Of a DNA stretch of 64,000 nt, positions 20,460 to 32,330 are shown piece after piece. Origin of the DNA: Cannabis sativa (Eukaryota > Streptophyta > Magnoliopsida > Rosales > Cannabaceae); NCBI RefSeq assembly GCF_029168945.1, contig NC_083604.1, positions 45,193,686 through 45,257,685 on the forward strand. Reading direction: 5' to 3'. A model generated the notes under the pieces. It was not told where the DNA came from and searched no databases. It saw nothing but the letters and a program-made list of their open reading frames with translations. How positions within the stretch are numbered: the first letter of the stretch is position 1; every line of letters starts with the position of its first letter. Made by a program: the position numbers and the translations under genes.

Positions 20460-22575
20460 CCTCCACAAAAGGTCCTACTAATCCGGCTAATACTTTCAAT
20501 CCTACCAACTTCACTAATCTTACAAATCCTGTCAATCCTGCTAATCTTGTTGAACACACCATTCATCCAAGATTAGAACAACCCACATGATCTTGTATAG
20601 AAGAGCATATCAACATGGAGCAACCTGCTCATAATACTAATGAGAATGCCTTGTGAGTTTATGCAGGAGAAACTGGGCTAGGAGTTGGCCAACTTGCTAT
20701 TGGTAAACCTTGCTTGGACCTTGGGGATAATGCTGAGCTGGTTAGGCTCAGGAAAGCTGTAAGCCAGGTCTGTTAAACAGGATAAGAAGAAACACATGTT
20801 GTTGTATGCAATGCCTTCACTCAGTAGAGACATGAATTCCTAAAGTGGATGGATGATTAGGAGGCGACCCTCTAGGCCCACCATGCGGAGTCGAACCACT
20901 GTAATCAGGAGGCCAATGAACTAATAAGGCAGTTCAATGAGAGAATAGGCTTCAAGGGCAAGGCCCTAATAAGAGATCCCTTGCTAGAGAAATCCACAAA
21001 CGGGGCGACCAAGGTCTACCAACAGGTAGACAATGGGCAAACAACCCGTCTAGGTCCCTCGAATAGGGGGCCAAACTCTATCCTCCTTGAGGACAAACAT
21101 GTCTTGCTCGACAGACCATATGGCAGGATGACTAACGGGTCGGACATCTTATAGCCCACATAAGGTTGGGTAGTCAGCCTGTAGAAGGTTGGATAACGTA
21201 CAACCTATAGAAGGCTGGATAGCTTACAGCCTGCAGAAGGCTGGACAACTTACAACCTGCACAACATAAGTGTAAGACATCTCATCATCATCTAGACAAG
21301 GTATCCCTATACGATTCTTCAATCCTTAAAGTGTCAAAATCGCAAGGAGTGAAATAAGGAGAAATAGTAAGTCTACAAGACGGAAGATGTACAAAGAAGC
21401 TATACGACAAAGCTATATGGAAAAGTTGTACGAAAAAGGTAGATAGACATGCCGGACAGACCCTAAAAATAGGGTTGGCCAGGCTAGACAACCTTTAGTA
21501 AGGCTCACCAACCAACTCATGTAGACAACCTCAAAAAGGCAGGCCGGAGGTCTATCCAAGAAAGGAGGTTTGTTTGACCAAGGAAGGTTAGCCGACCAAA
21601 GAGGTCTATCTGACCAAGGAAGGCTGGCCGCCCAAGGAGTTTTGTCCGATCAAGGAGGTTTTTCCGACTAAGGAAGGCTGTCCAGCCAAGGAGAGCTGTC
21701 CAGACAAGAGGCCAACAGAACAGATCCATCTGTACAAACATAGTTAGATAAGCTTAGAGACATGATCAAAGGCCCGTCCTGCCGAAAGCTGTCCGACCTA
21801 GAGCTGGATAGATCAAGGTGATCACCGTTTACAACATACATTAATGCACTTCCCCTTCCTAAGATTAAAATGACAACTTGGAAGATGTACACGAGGAAAA
21901 AGATCCCCTAGCGCACATAAAATACTTTAAGATCTAAAAAGATCTTTAAAATATAATTAGAGATGTGCGATGTCGGATCTTTCTGGCAACCCTATCTGAC
22001 ATAGCCCAATAGTGGTATTTCAAGCTGGCCCCAGGAAGGTTCAACTCTTGGGAGGAATTTTCTCGAGAATTCTATACTCAGTTCTCTTCCTTGAGGAAAA
22101 TACCTTCACAACTGGAGGATCTTGTTAAAATAAAGCAAAGACATGGTGAGCCTTTGAAAGACTACATTCAAAGGTTCATGGCCAAGGCCACCAAGATCAA
22201 AGGCTTGTCAGAAGAATGCTGATATATGACCATACTTAGAGGTATCTTACCGTTAAGTAAAGATATCAGAAGGAACTCGACGAACAACATGAAAGAGTTC
22301 CTTGAGCAAGCTGATGGTTTCATAAAGTTGGAAGATGCTGTTCAACAAGCCCAGACAGGAAGACAGGCTAGTGTCAAACAGACTTAAGGTGTCATACAAC
22401 CCCAAGTTCTATCCAACATGCCTACCAGCACATGCTATATCAGACAGTCCTACAACAATAAGAATAATGGAGGTAAATGCAACAACAATGGCTCTGGCCA
22501 AAATAATGGGAAAAAGAGAAATTCAACGATTCCCCTATGCCACAAAACCAAAGGGAGAAGGAGTAGAAGTACACA
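20460..22575 (+). pseudogene. degenerate gag of element B
   Basis: Several frames carry gag-like segments separated by stops: an N-terminal linker (20,460-20,590), then 20,640-21,130. The best preserved part is 22,013-22,384, with the Tat gag core pattern (WYFKLAPGRFNSWEEF, SREFYTQF, KIKQRHGEPLKDYIQRF). 21,140-21,720 is occupied by two tandem arrays. Near 22,570 gag sequence joins directly to the tail of the first RNase H, so protease and RT have been deleted. Confidence 0.7.
21150..21720. repeat. two tandem arrays inside degenerate gag of element B
   Basis: 21,150-21,270 repeats a ~32-bp unit (AGCCTGCAGAAGGCTGGATAAC-type), some copies forming AGCCT/AGGCT stems. 21,540-21,720 repeats a ~22-24-bp unit (GACCAAGGAAGGCTGGCCG-type) about eight times with variation. 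Reading frames on the minus strand here are by-products of the repeats. Confidence 0.65.
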
Positions 22576-23879
22576 TGCTTCACTCTTCAAATAGAAACCT
22601 GAAGCACCTGGCTGACTACTCAAGTAGGCCACTGAACTCAACCTATATGTGATCACTTACCAGCCAAGAGTGGCTATAAAAGGCCAAGCTCTCGCTGACA
22701 TGTAGCTGAATGCACAAGCACATCTCCTAAAATCTCTCAAGATTAAGGAGAAAAGCAAGAGCCAGAGAAGAAGCGATAGCAAGAGTGAGAAAATTTAGCC
22801 TATAAGTTGCATGCTGACGGGAGCTGTACTGACTTCCTGTCTGGTGCAGGCATTTCCCTCATTACACTTGGGATAAAAAGTTGGATGAGCCAATAAAGTT
22901 CAATTTTAAAGCCTCCAACAATGAGGTTGAATATGAAGCTCTAATTGGTGGCCCCAAGTTAGCACACGAAGTGTGGTCAGATTACCATATACAATGACTC
23001 CCAGTTGGATGTTAATCATGTCCTAGGTGAATATACAGCTCAAGGAGAAAAAATGATAGCCTATTTGAGCAAGATTTAAGACTTATTTAGTCAGCTCAAA
23101 GGCTACACTATAGGGCAAGTCCCTAGAGAAGAGAATGCAACAACTGATGCACTAGCACGTCTAATCACCAACACTTTGATAGGCAAGGAAAACTTGGTGC
23201 CCATTCAGTTCTTAAAAGAATTGAGCATCACTATTTCAGAAGAAATACACATGGTGGATGACAACCATAGTGACATATCTCCGGACAGGAATCTTGCCAG
23301 AAAACAAGAATGAAGCAAGAACAATGAGGAGGAAAACTGCTAGGTATCTAATCCTGGACGAGGTTATGTACAGATGTGGTTTATTAACGCCACTTCTTAA
23401 ATGTGTCACCAAGTCAGAAGCTAAACAATTATTAATAGAAGTGCATGAATGCTTCTTTGACAATCATGGCGGGGGACAACGCCTATCCAAAAAGATACTT
23501 AGGGAAGGGTATTTTTGACCTACTATGACCAAGAAGTGAACCACACCTTGCTGGCCGAATACTTTGACGAATTAGCAGAAAAAGAGACCAAGCCAACTTA
23601 AAGTTGCATGCCTACCAGCAAAAAGTTGTCAGGTACTTCAATAAACAAGTCAAGGAGAGAAAATTCTTTGTAGGAGACTTAGTGCTTCGAAGAGTATTCC
23701 TTAATATCAAAGATCCTATAGCAGGAGCATTTGGACCAAACTGGGAAGGTCCATACCATGTTACAGAGATAACAAATAAAGGTACATATAAGCTTGGTAG
23801 GTACAATGTGAACATGAAATTAGTTCTCTTACCGAGGTACTGGAATGGAGAACATCTCAGAAAGTACTACCAGTGACCA
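22576..23879 (+). pseudogene. pol remnant of element B: RNase H tail, second RNase H, integrase ends
   Basis: 22,580-22,720 matches the tail of the first RNase H (PEA, LLK, ITYQPR, IKGQALAD). 22,806-23,190 is the second RNase H (ADGS, SGAG, NNEVEYEAL, TTDALARL) with a frameshift near 22,975 and a TAA near 23,080. 23,258-23,518 is the integrase zinc-binding part (HECFFDNHGG). The catalytic core is missing: sequence jumps at about 23,535 to the region before the C-terminal module, which is open at 23,604-23,876 (GAFGPNWEGPYHV, stop TGA 23,874-23,876). The parallel with element A, 3146-4257, shows the two internal deletions. Confidence 0.85.
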
Positions 23880-24639
23880 ACTTATAAAACATTACTATTC
23901 AGTAGTGGTTCCTGTACAACTCACTGTACTAGAATTAGTATAAAAGAGCTAAGTTTTCACCACTCTTCAGTGGTGGCCCCTGCCTGACATGTCGCCTAGG
24001 GGTAGCCAAAATAATGAATAAAAGCAAACTTTATAATTGTAAGCTTTTATTATCAAAAAATGTATGTTGCACAACATCAACACATAAGTTAGACCAATAA
24101 ATGGATAAAAGAGTTTCTCTTTCCAGATTGTGTAAACCAACTTGCTAACAAGATAACTTCTTAAAGTTAGTCTTTATTTTTAGTTCAACATGTGTACAAG
24201 CAGGTCCCTCCAAGAAAATATATAGGCAGAGGTCTATAGTACTTGGTGAATTACAAATGACCAAGAGACCATAAGTCTGCTCAATCACTTGGGGGACCCA
24301 TACCATACAACATCGAACAAGCATAACTAAACATAAGCAAAATTTAAAGCTTTGATAAGAAAATAAATTAAAAGCTAAGTAAGTGCAAATGGCATAATTT
24401 AGATTAGACATAAAAAAGCATAAGTCTGAGATTAAAAGGTGCCCAGTCAGCTACATGTCTAACAAAAAAAGTCAAAGCCAGGATTAAAGATCGCCTGATC
24501 GGCTGCCTATTCAAAAGTAAAGGGCCCTAAGGCCATACAAGAATAAAAATATCATCTATTCAAAAGTAAAAGGCTTAAAGGCCATACAAGAACAAAAGAT
24601 GAATTATGCAAAATAAAAGCATAAAAACAAACAACAAAG

Positions 24640-24762
24640 TCCTCAAATGTCTTCAGAATAATAACTGGAGTTAGCGGGTTCATATCAGATGGACTAGCTA
24701 TCCAGACTAAGTATGTCTTCGTCAATCCGATTGTCACCTTCCTGAAAGTCATGCGGATTCAT
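24640..24762 (-). pseudogene. remnant of the Tat antisense gene, first exon
   Basis: The minus strand from an ATG at 24762 reads MNPHDFQEGDNRIDEDIL, then stops, then YEPANSSYYSEDI. The start of the antisense gene in element A (7469 down) reads MYARDHWGGDNHIDDDLL, then SDYRSPPNSSDSS. The shared GDN-x-ID-[ED]-D-x-L pattern at the same distance from ATG, same strand and same place in the element supports homology. Two in-frame stops within 30 codons make it a pseudogene. Confidence 0.65.
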
Positions 24763-25009
24763 CTCTGTAAGAAGGTGGAGGGAGGTGAACAACTAGAAAA
24801 CATAAAAAGACGTAGACAAAAGACAAGTTAACTGGCCAAAACCTATGAGTATTATCCAGACAACCTTGAAATACAAAGCCAATAATTAGCAAAGTATAAA
24901 ATCAAGAATCATGAACCAGACAACATATGAATCAAAGGCCATTGACTCAAGGAAGATTCAGCCCGAGACGTATCGGAAAGAGCTCCTGAAAGGGCTTAAG
25001 TACCAGACA

Positions 25010-25265
25010 GGGGTATACAATGGATCTAAGTCCTAGATAGAATTTTTAGGCAGGATGTAAGTCCTTGACAGAGTCCTAGGAAGAAACTAAGTCCTGGACA
25101 GAGTTCATAGGTAGTATCTAAGTTCTTGACAGAGTTCCTAGGCAAGATCTAAGTCCTGGACAGAGTTCCTATAAAGGATCTAATTACTAGACAGAGTTCC
25201 CATACAAGATCTAGGTATTGGACAAAGTTCCTAAACAAGATCTAAGAGCTGGACAGGGTCTCTAA
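25010..25265. repeat. ~31-34-bp tandem array in 3' region of element B
   Basis: About eight units like GATCTAAGTCCTGGACAGAGTTCC with a variable (A)GGCAA linker. They are degenerate relative to each other. The position matches the amplified 3' repeats of element A, although the sequence is unrelated. Confidence 0.8.
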
Positions 25266-25381
25266 CATACCCAAGGTACCAGTCTAAGACTCGATCTTTC
25301 TCATCAAAAAGTCATACATTATGCATCCTAAAGCTATCAAGCGGATTATAATGTAACAAGGCTACTATAAAATGTGAGAAT

Positions 25382-25953
25382 TGTAAAGTCCTTTTTTGGC
25401 AAGTTAGGTGACAAAATAATTTTTCCTTTTTATGGTAAGATTGCTATGCTTTCATTTTCGAATTCTTACCTCTTTTATTCGGTTATTAGTTGCCAATTTT
25501 CTTTGTTTGGAAAGTTGCACTTTCAGCTGAACTTTCCTTTGTTGAAATCTTCTCAAAAGAGAAGGAATTCTATTTTGGAAAGTTGTCTTTTTTAGGGAAA
25601 CTTTGTTTATTGCCTTTTCCTTATTGATTTCGATTGTATCTTGATACAATCAGAATATCTAATCTGTTTTTGGCAGGAATCAAGCATTGAAAGAAGATCG
25701 GACCCGATTGTAGTAAGTTTCCCGTTTCTGGGCAGATCTGCTTCGTCAGCATCCGAATCTGATGTAGCAGATCATGTTTCTTTTGGAAAGTTTTTGTACA
25801 GCTGCTAATTCGAACTTGTGGTTGCCTCTTTGGTTTCTATGATCTATAAATAGAGCCTAGAGAGCAACCATTCGAATTACCTCTTCCATTATTCATTTTC
25901 TACATTTATCTTTTGAGAGAAGAGAGTCTTTCTTTGTTTTGTGAGAGCCTAGT
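25382..25953 (+). repeat. Sirevirus 5' LTR, left part
   Basis: Begins TGTAAAGTCC after the duplication AGAAT and matches the first 570 bp of the 3' LTR. It contains the TATA box GATCTATAAATAGAGCC at about 25,844-25,860. It is cut at CTAGT by the chromovirus and resumes at 34,771. The two parts minus the 5-bp duplication total 1,185 bp versus 1,182 bp in the 3' LTR. Confidence 0.95.
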
Positions 25954-28115
25954 TGTAACGCCCTAATGCTAAGGCACGCTACAGTGCTTTTTTAATTATT
26001 GTGCAATCTTTGCTAATCAAAGAAATTTCTCGAAAAACGTGTCAAATTAAAACTTTTGCATTAAATACTAAACATTGTAATTTAATAAAATATTTACAAG
26101 TGCCGGGATCCCTTTTTTTTTAAAACTTTATAAAATTTACTTTTCAAGCATACATTCCAAAATATACAGATTTACAGGTCGCACAGCGACTTTCAAAATA
26201 CAACTCCCAGATGTCCCGAGACCGAACACTCCAGGTCGCGCTGCTTTGACATGTACAATCTCACCCGAGCTCAGGTTCACTCCTGTTCAGCCTTCGCCTT
26301 TCCTTTACCTACACATGAAAGTAGAAACTGTGAGTCGACAGACTCAGTAAGAAATGCATATAACATATCACACAAATTCCGACCTGTAAATAGGCGCCCA
26401 TACACCTATCTATAGGGCTTAACAGATGAGCAAGAACGTTCTAACTGCTTGTGCTACTGACCATGATATCACTCCTACCAGCACTATAATCGTGTTGTAG
26501 GACCGACACTATGTTCGTGCCGCTATGATAGCATCAATAGCATCTAAAAGTATGATTGGCCATGATATCACTCTTAACCAGTACGATGCCTGTACTGCTG
26601 AACCGACACAATGGTTGTGTCGCTATGATAGTACCAAAACATACTTTCCAGGGTGAATAACACTCTTAACCAGTACGATGCCTGTACTGCTGAACCGACA
26701 CAATGGTTATGTCGCTATGATATCACCCAAACATATATAAGGATACACACAACATGCATATATATATATCATACATATACATACCCTCAGATATTTATAT
26801 CACACGTTATATTCAGTTCTTACCTGTTTTCCGAATTCAAACGTGCTGGCCGACCTGAACGGAAATCTCGTGCTAGATGGATGCCCTAATCACATTTTGA
26901 AACCGGGTAAGTTACATGATTCAAAACCCTAACCCGGGAAATCCAAAACCAAAACCCTAGGTTCTGCTATGCTCTTAATGGGTTATTCTAACTCTGGAAA
27001 TGGGGAAACACCCATCCGAGGCATTGAAATGGCAAAAATTGAGAAAATGAAAGGCCCGGGGAACCCTGCCAAAATCGGCTAGCCGGTTTTTGTGGCCCTG
27101 CAAACCGGCTAGCCGGTTTGCACCAGTTTCCCCAAAGCATTTCATTCAATGCTCAATCTTCCAACGAATGCCATGAAACCTTCCAGAGTACCTAATTAGG
27201 GCATAAACAATATATTCCAGCCAGCAATTCACAGAACAAACCATTCAAAATCAATTTGCCATTAAAGCTTAAAGCTTTGAACTCCATGTTCAAAGTGATA
27301 TCAAACCAACCAAATAAACTCAAAACCAGCTGCTATAGGCTAAATTCAACTCAACCTAACCCTAGAATTCGAACCAAACTAACATCAAACTCTAACAGCT
27401 CCTCTAACACAATTTCACCATTTCAAAATAAGCAAAAACTTAAAAAAACTAAAGAGGGGTTCACTAGGGCTTACCTTAACTTGAATCTCCCAAGGTTCCT
27501 TGCTAAAATCACCAAGATTCAGTAGCCCTTTATCCTTGCCCTTGCTGGTTACGAAGAGAGAGAGAGAAGAAGGAAGCTTTTCCTTTGAATTTCTTATTTT
27601 CCTTCTAATTTTCTAAATGGGATAAATGAAATAAATTCATTTAGGGAAAATCCATTTCCCTTGGCTGAAAACAAGTGGCCACGTGCCACACTTTTAGGCA
27701 GCCACACAACCCCAAACAAATTACCACTTTGCCCTTTAAGTTAACAACTTAGGTGACTCAAAAGCTAGGGGTAAAATGGTCAATTCCATAACCCCGCTCA
27801 ATCCCGACAAAATATTTCCTTTAAAATATTTCCCACTAAGAAATAAGGTTCTAAACTTACCCATGTGATCAATCTAGCCATCCATCGCATTTTCCGTTGT
27901 CGCCGAACAAAAATTACAAAAATAACATATTACACATATAAGCTAGATAATACCCCTAGAGTTTAATAAAATCTCCGGAATTGAGAAATTATAACTCTAA
28001 TATTTATTTCTAAATATTGGGGTCCACAATTAAATTAATTCACAAATAATAATAAAATAATAAAAATTAGTGCTAATTGCCTTTACTAAACCATATTACT
28101 AAAGCGGTCATTACA
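25954..28115 (-). repeat. 3' LTR of chromovirus 1
   Basis: Element-sense 3' LTR (left on the plus strand). Bounded by TG/CA, with the target duplication on its left and the polypurine tract on its right. Carries three ~95-bp units with paired stems (26,468-26,740) and a perfect 24-bp palindrome at 27099-27122 centred on CGGCTAGCCG. Confidence 0.95.
26468..26740. repeat. three ~95-bp hairpin units in LTR of chromovirus 1 (left copy)
   Basis: Units begin CACTC at about 26470, 26569 and 26661. Each has two stems: CAG(C/T)AC...GT(G/A)(T/C)TG and CGACAC...GTG(C/T)CG. In unit 1 the first stem is CAGCAC/GTGTTG, in units 2 and 3 CAGTAC/GTACTG, so a C-G pair became T-A. The same block recurs at about 33,125-33,395 in the other LTR. 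Confidence 0.8.
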
Positions 28116-28130
28116 ATTATCCCCCCGATA
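28116..28130 (-). promoter_or_regulatory. polypurine tract of chromovirus 1
   Basis: Minus-strand TATCGGGGGGATAAT immediately precedes the 3' LTR start. The pol stop codon TAA (28117-28119) lies inside the tract, so pol is open right into it. Confidence 0.85.
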
Positions 28131-30177
28131 ATAGGATTTCGTCCCCGAAATCTAATCTGAATAGCTCTGGATGTTGAGTCCTCATATCCGACTCTAATTC
28201 CCAGGTGACTTCTTCCACCTTACTGTTCCTCCAGAGTACTTTAACCAGTGCAATAGTCTTGTTTCGAAGAACTTTTTCCTTTTTATCCAAAATCTGCACA
28301 GGTTGCTCTTCATAGGATAAGTTTGATTGTAGTTCAAGGGCTTCATAACTCAAGATATGAGTCGAGTCTGAAACGTATTTCCTTAACATAGAAATGTGAA
28401 ATACGTCATGAACAGCCGATAGTGCTGGTGGTAAGGCTAGCCGATACGCTACCTGCCCGACCTTCTCAAGTATCTGAAATGGCCCAATGAACCTAGGGCT
28501 TAACTTACCCTTCTTCCCGAAGCGTCTAATACCCTTCATTAGTGAAACCCACAGGAAAACATATTTTCCTGCCTGAAATGTAACATCTCTACGTTTCGGA
28601 TCAGCATAACTTTTCTGCCTGCTTTGAGAAGCAAGCATCCGAGCCTTGATCTTATCAATAGCCTTATTGGTCCTCTGCACTAACTCTGGACCCAGGTACT
28701 TCCTTTCTCCTGTCTCGTCCCAATGAATAGGAGAACGACATCTTCTACCATATAACATCTCATAGGGAGCCATCGCTATTGTACTTTGGTAGCTGTTGTT
28801 GTAGGAGAATTCAATTAAAGGCAAGTACTTTCTCCATGAACCCTCAAAGTCCATGACACAGGCCCGCAGTAGGTCTTCTAAAATCTGGATAGTTCTTTCT
28901 GACTGACCATCGGTCTGAGGGTGAAAGGCTGTGCTAAACTTTAACTTGGTACCCATAGCCTTCTGAAGACTCACCCAAAACTTCGATGTGAACTTTGGAT
29001 CCCTATCTGATACAATAGATTTAGGGGCTCCATGGAGACGAACTATCTCCTTCACATACAATTCAACATACTGATCCACTGAATAGGTAACTTTCACTAG
29101 TAGAAAGTGAGCCGACTTTGTGAATCTGTCTACAATGACCCATACTGAATCATACATCCCCGTAGTTCTAGGCAAACCAGTTACAAAGTCCATTGCCATG
29201 TCCTCCCACTCCAATTCTGGAAGGACTAAAGGTTGCAATAATCCTGCCGGCCTCTGATGTTCAGCCTTAATCTGCTGGCAAGTTAAACACTTGGACACAT
29301 AGTCCACCACACCCCTTTTCATCCCATACCACCAGAAGTAGGGTTTCAAATCCTGATACATTCTGGTGGTTACCGGATGCAATGAATAAGGCGTGGTATG
29401 AGCTTCATCAAGTATCTCTCTCTTAAGCTCATCAACATTAGGAACACAAACTCGAGCTTTATATAACAACATTACACTGCTCGAGACTGAAAAGCCTCTA
29501 GGCCGACCAGCCACTACTTCGTCTCGAACTTTAATTAGCTCGGGATCTTCCAGCTGTGCCTTTCTGATTCTCTCCAATAGATCAGATTGGAGTGTTAAAT
29601 TATGTAATTTCCCGACCAAAAACTCAATCTCTGCACTAACCATTTCTAAGGCTAGTTGAGGGGCTATCATAATTGTAGTATAAACTTGCCCGGGACCCTT
29701 TCTGCTTAAAGCATTGGCCACAACATTGGCTTTCCCGGGGTGATACAGTATTTCACAATCGTAGTCCTTAACTAACTCCAACCACCTTCTCTGCCTCATA
29801 TTTAGATCTTTCTGGGTGAAAAAGTATTTGAGACTTTTATGATCATTATAAATCTCACACTTTTCACCGTAAAGATAATGTCGCCAAATTTTTAAAGCAA
29901 AAACCACAGCAGTAAGCTCTAAATCATGAGTTGGGTAACGCTGCTCATAATCCTTCAGTTGACGAGAGGCATAGGCTATAACTCTGTCAGCTTGCATCAA
30001 AACACATCCCAGACCCTGTCTGGATGCATCACAATAAACCACAAATTTTTCTTGATCTGATGGCAAAGCTAACACCGGAGCTGTTATCAAACGTTGCTTC
30101 AGCTCCTGAAAACTTGTTTCACACTTATCTGACCACACAAATCTCTGATTTTTCTTAGTCAATTCGGTTAGGGGCAT
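28117..30177 (-). pseudogene. pol of chromovirus 1: RNase H, integrase, chromodomain
   Basis: 686 uninterrupted codons in element sense. About residues 15-155 hold the RT connection and RNase H ([26 protein letters not shown]), with [10 protein letters not shown] where the last catalytic Asp is normally VVADALSRK. The integrase zinc-binding part is at about 265-305 (SLHP...CLTCQQ), and the core has D (MDFV), D (SDRDPKF) and E (GQSERTIQ). The C-terminal GPF module and chromodomain follow ([38 protein letters not shown]). The chromodomain probably guides integration to marked chromatin in the living family. The start shown is only the first Met; coding continues upstream in broken frames. Confidence 0.92.
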
Positions 30178-30960
30178 AGAAAGTTTAGAAAATCCTTCGA
30201 CGAAACGTCGATAATACCCTGCTAACCCGAGAAAACTTCAAATTTCCGTCACAGACTTGGGCCTCGGCCAATTCTTCACTGGTTCCACCTTGTTTGGATC
30301 TACCATAATTCCATTCTTCCCAACAATATGTCCAGAAAGGACACTTCAGACAACCAGAATTTGCACTTTTTGAACTTGGCATACAGCTTGTGATCCCTAA
30401 GTCGCCGTAACACCATTCGAAGATGATGCTCGTGCTCCTCTTATTACTGAGAGTATACAAGAATGTCATCGATAAACACTATAACGCAGTTATCGAGGAA
30501 ATCCTTGAATACCCTATTCATGAGATCCATAAAAGCCGCAGGAGCATTAGTCAATCCGAATGACATTACCAGAAACTCATAGTGCCCATATCTGGTTCTA
30601 AAAGCAGTCTTCGGTATGTCCTCCTCCCGAATCCTGAGTTGGTAATCAGATCGTAAATCAATCCTCGAAAACTCTGTCTTTCCCTCAGGCTGATCAAACA
30701 AATCGTCGATTCAGGGCAACGGGTATTTGTTCTTAATCATTAATTTGTTTAGTTCCTGATTATTAATACATATTCTGAGGGAACCATCTTTCTTCTTTAC
30801 AAACAAAACCGGAGCTCCCCTGGGCGATGCACTGGGTCGGATAAACCCAATGTCAAAGCATCCCCTGAAGTTGCAACTTAAACTCCTTGAGTTCAGCTGG
30901 AGCCATTCTATATGGAAACTTTAGAAACAAGTTTGACTCCAGGTGCCAGATCAATTACAA
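30178..30960 (-). pseudogene. reverse transcriptase of chromovirus 1, frameshifted
   Basis: 30444-30701 is the best block: [39 protein letters not shown] and the active site [10 protein letters not shown] with both Asp present. RSDYQLRI is one residue short of the usual RSGYHQLRI. Upstream (30,702-30,960) and downstream (30,178-30,443) the RT sequence continues in changing frames with stops, so several indels are present. The frame at 30185-30469 is a by-product and not the RT frame. Confidence 0.8.
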
Positions 30961-30962
30961 AA

Positions 30963-31373
30963 TCAATCTCTCCCTGTGGCGGCAATCCCGGTAATTCCTC
31001 GGGAACACATCAAGAAAAAATCTTTCACTACCCTGACTGCCTCAGGCCCAAATGTTTCAGGTCTGCTGGAGTCAATTACCACTGCTAGAAATCCTACACA
31101 GCCACTGCATAGTAAATCCCTAGCCCTTAGTACAGATATAACCGGGATCCAAAACCCCTGGATTGATCCAACGTAACCGAATGGAACTTCACCTTCCGGA
31201 TGAAAAATCACCATTTTCCGCCTACAACCTATACTGGCCGAATACTTGGACAGAAAATCCACTTCCAGTATAATGGCAAACTCAGTTAATTTCAACTCTA
31301 TAAAGTCAGTACTTAACTTCCAATCTTCGATCCTAACTGGCTTAGACCTAATGCGCCTATTAAAGATAATCAA
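30963..31373 (-). pseudogene. protease tail and linker of chromovirus 1
   Basis: 136 codons matching the conserved chromovirus stretch after the protease active site (ILEVDFLSKYSASIGCRRK, VPVIS-type linker and a LCSGCVGFLAVVIDSS segment). It lies between the active-site block (31,426-31,830) and RT, in a different frame from both. Confidence 0.75.
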
Positions 31374-31425
31374 TTCCCCGCTAGGAATTAGGTTTCCAAA
31401 CCCTCTTTCTAAAACATCACAAGGC

Positions 31426-31830
31426 CTACCCTAAAAGATCAATCACTCTTATAATTACATATAAGCGTGTAGCTCCCGAATTAAACATCACAATGTAAAA
31501 GAAGTCGCGTACAAAGAACTGACCTGCCACTACAGAAGGGCTTGCTACATCATCAGCTTGAGCATTAGCATTCACCAGGGTAGGAACAAATACCACTTTC
31601 TGCTCTTGTTCTTCTTTCTCCACCTGTGGGCAATCTTTCTTAAAATGCCCAACCTTGCCACATTGAAAACATACTTTTCGGTTGCATTCTCCGGGATGGT
31701 GTTTCATGCAACGTGGGCACTCAGGGTAAGAATAACCCTGGCGTGCTCCCTTGCCTTGAAACCTTCGGAACCGCTTGTTCTGTCTTAAACCCACCACTGA
31801 TGACGTAGGTTTCCTCTTTCGCTCAATCAT
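31426..31830 (-). pseudogene. gag zinc knuckle and protease start, chromovirus 1
   Basis: 134 codons. A basic linker precedes the CCHC knuckle CFQCGKVGHFKKDC (all four ligands present). It runs on to the protease active-site position, which reads FNSGAT instead of the family's D-[ST]-G-A. The catalytic Asp is therefore Asn in this copy and the protease would be inactive. A stop follows shortly after and coding resumes at 31,373 in another frame. Confidence 0.8.
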
Positions 31831-32330
31831 GGAGCTCCTACCACTTCCACCATATTCTGATTCAGGCAGGTAATATTATGACCCCCTACCATAATCTCCT
31901 GAGGTCTCATAATAATTTCCTCAGGACTTCCAACCCAAGAAGCATTCTTCACATTTGAACCTCCCTGAAGGTCTGAAGGTTCTTGGATCCAAATCTTTCC
32001 ATGCAATGGTTCCACTTGAGTACCAGCCATTCCATGCTTCGCTGGTAATACCGAATCAAAAATGATTGGCTTATGTGGTAAAGATATTACAGGAGACCTT
32101 TGCTGTTTCAACCTCTGAATTTCTTCTTCATGTCGTTGAATCACAGCTTCTATTTTTGCAAACCTTTGCTCCAAATCCAACGGAGCCTGTGACGGATAAC
32201 CATCACTCCCGTCGGAAGCCCTCCAAGGGATTTCACCTTGGTTACGGGGACAACTTGAACTCCATTCTCTCCAACCGTTACTAGCCCTGGCCACTTTATT
32301 CTGACTCTCCATAATGCACCAGGTGTCCAT
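31827..32330 (-). pseudogene. gag N-terminus of chromovirus 1, core deleted
   Basis: ATG at 32330, about 260 bp after the PBS. 167 codons with a coiled-coil segment (LEQRFAKIEAVIQRHEEEIQRLKQQ) and a polar remainder. The retrotransposon gag core (W...F...F pattern, as seen in chromovirus 2 at 54,480-54,770) is absent, and the sequence goes straight to the region before the zinc knuckle, so an internal deletion is likely. It overlaps the next block by four bases in another frame. Confidence 0.7.

Larger units (their letters stand above)
23880..25376 (+). other. 3' region of element B up to the Sirevirus insertion
   Basis: Non-coding on the plus strand. It holds a remnant of an antisense exon (about 24,650-24,762, minus strand) and a tandem array at 25,010-25,265. 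The layout copies that of element A: pol, antisense gene, tandem repeats, LTR. Confidence 0.6.

Noticed and set aside
21517..21892. Minus-strand frames of 74 codons each
   Set aside because: Repeat-derived translation of the GACCAAGGAAGG array in degenerate gag.
30185..30469. 94-codon minus-strand frame in chromovirus 1
   Set aside because: Cys/Trp-rich out-of-frame reading of the RT region; the RT motifs are in neighbouring frames.
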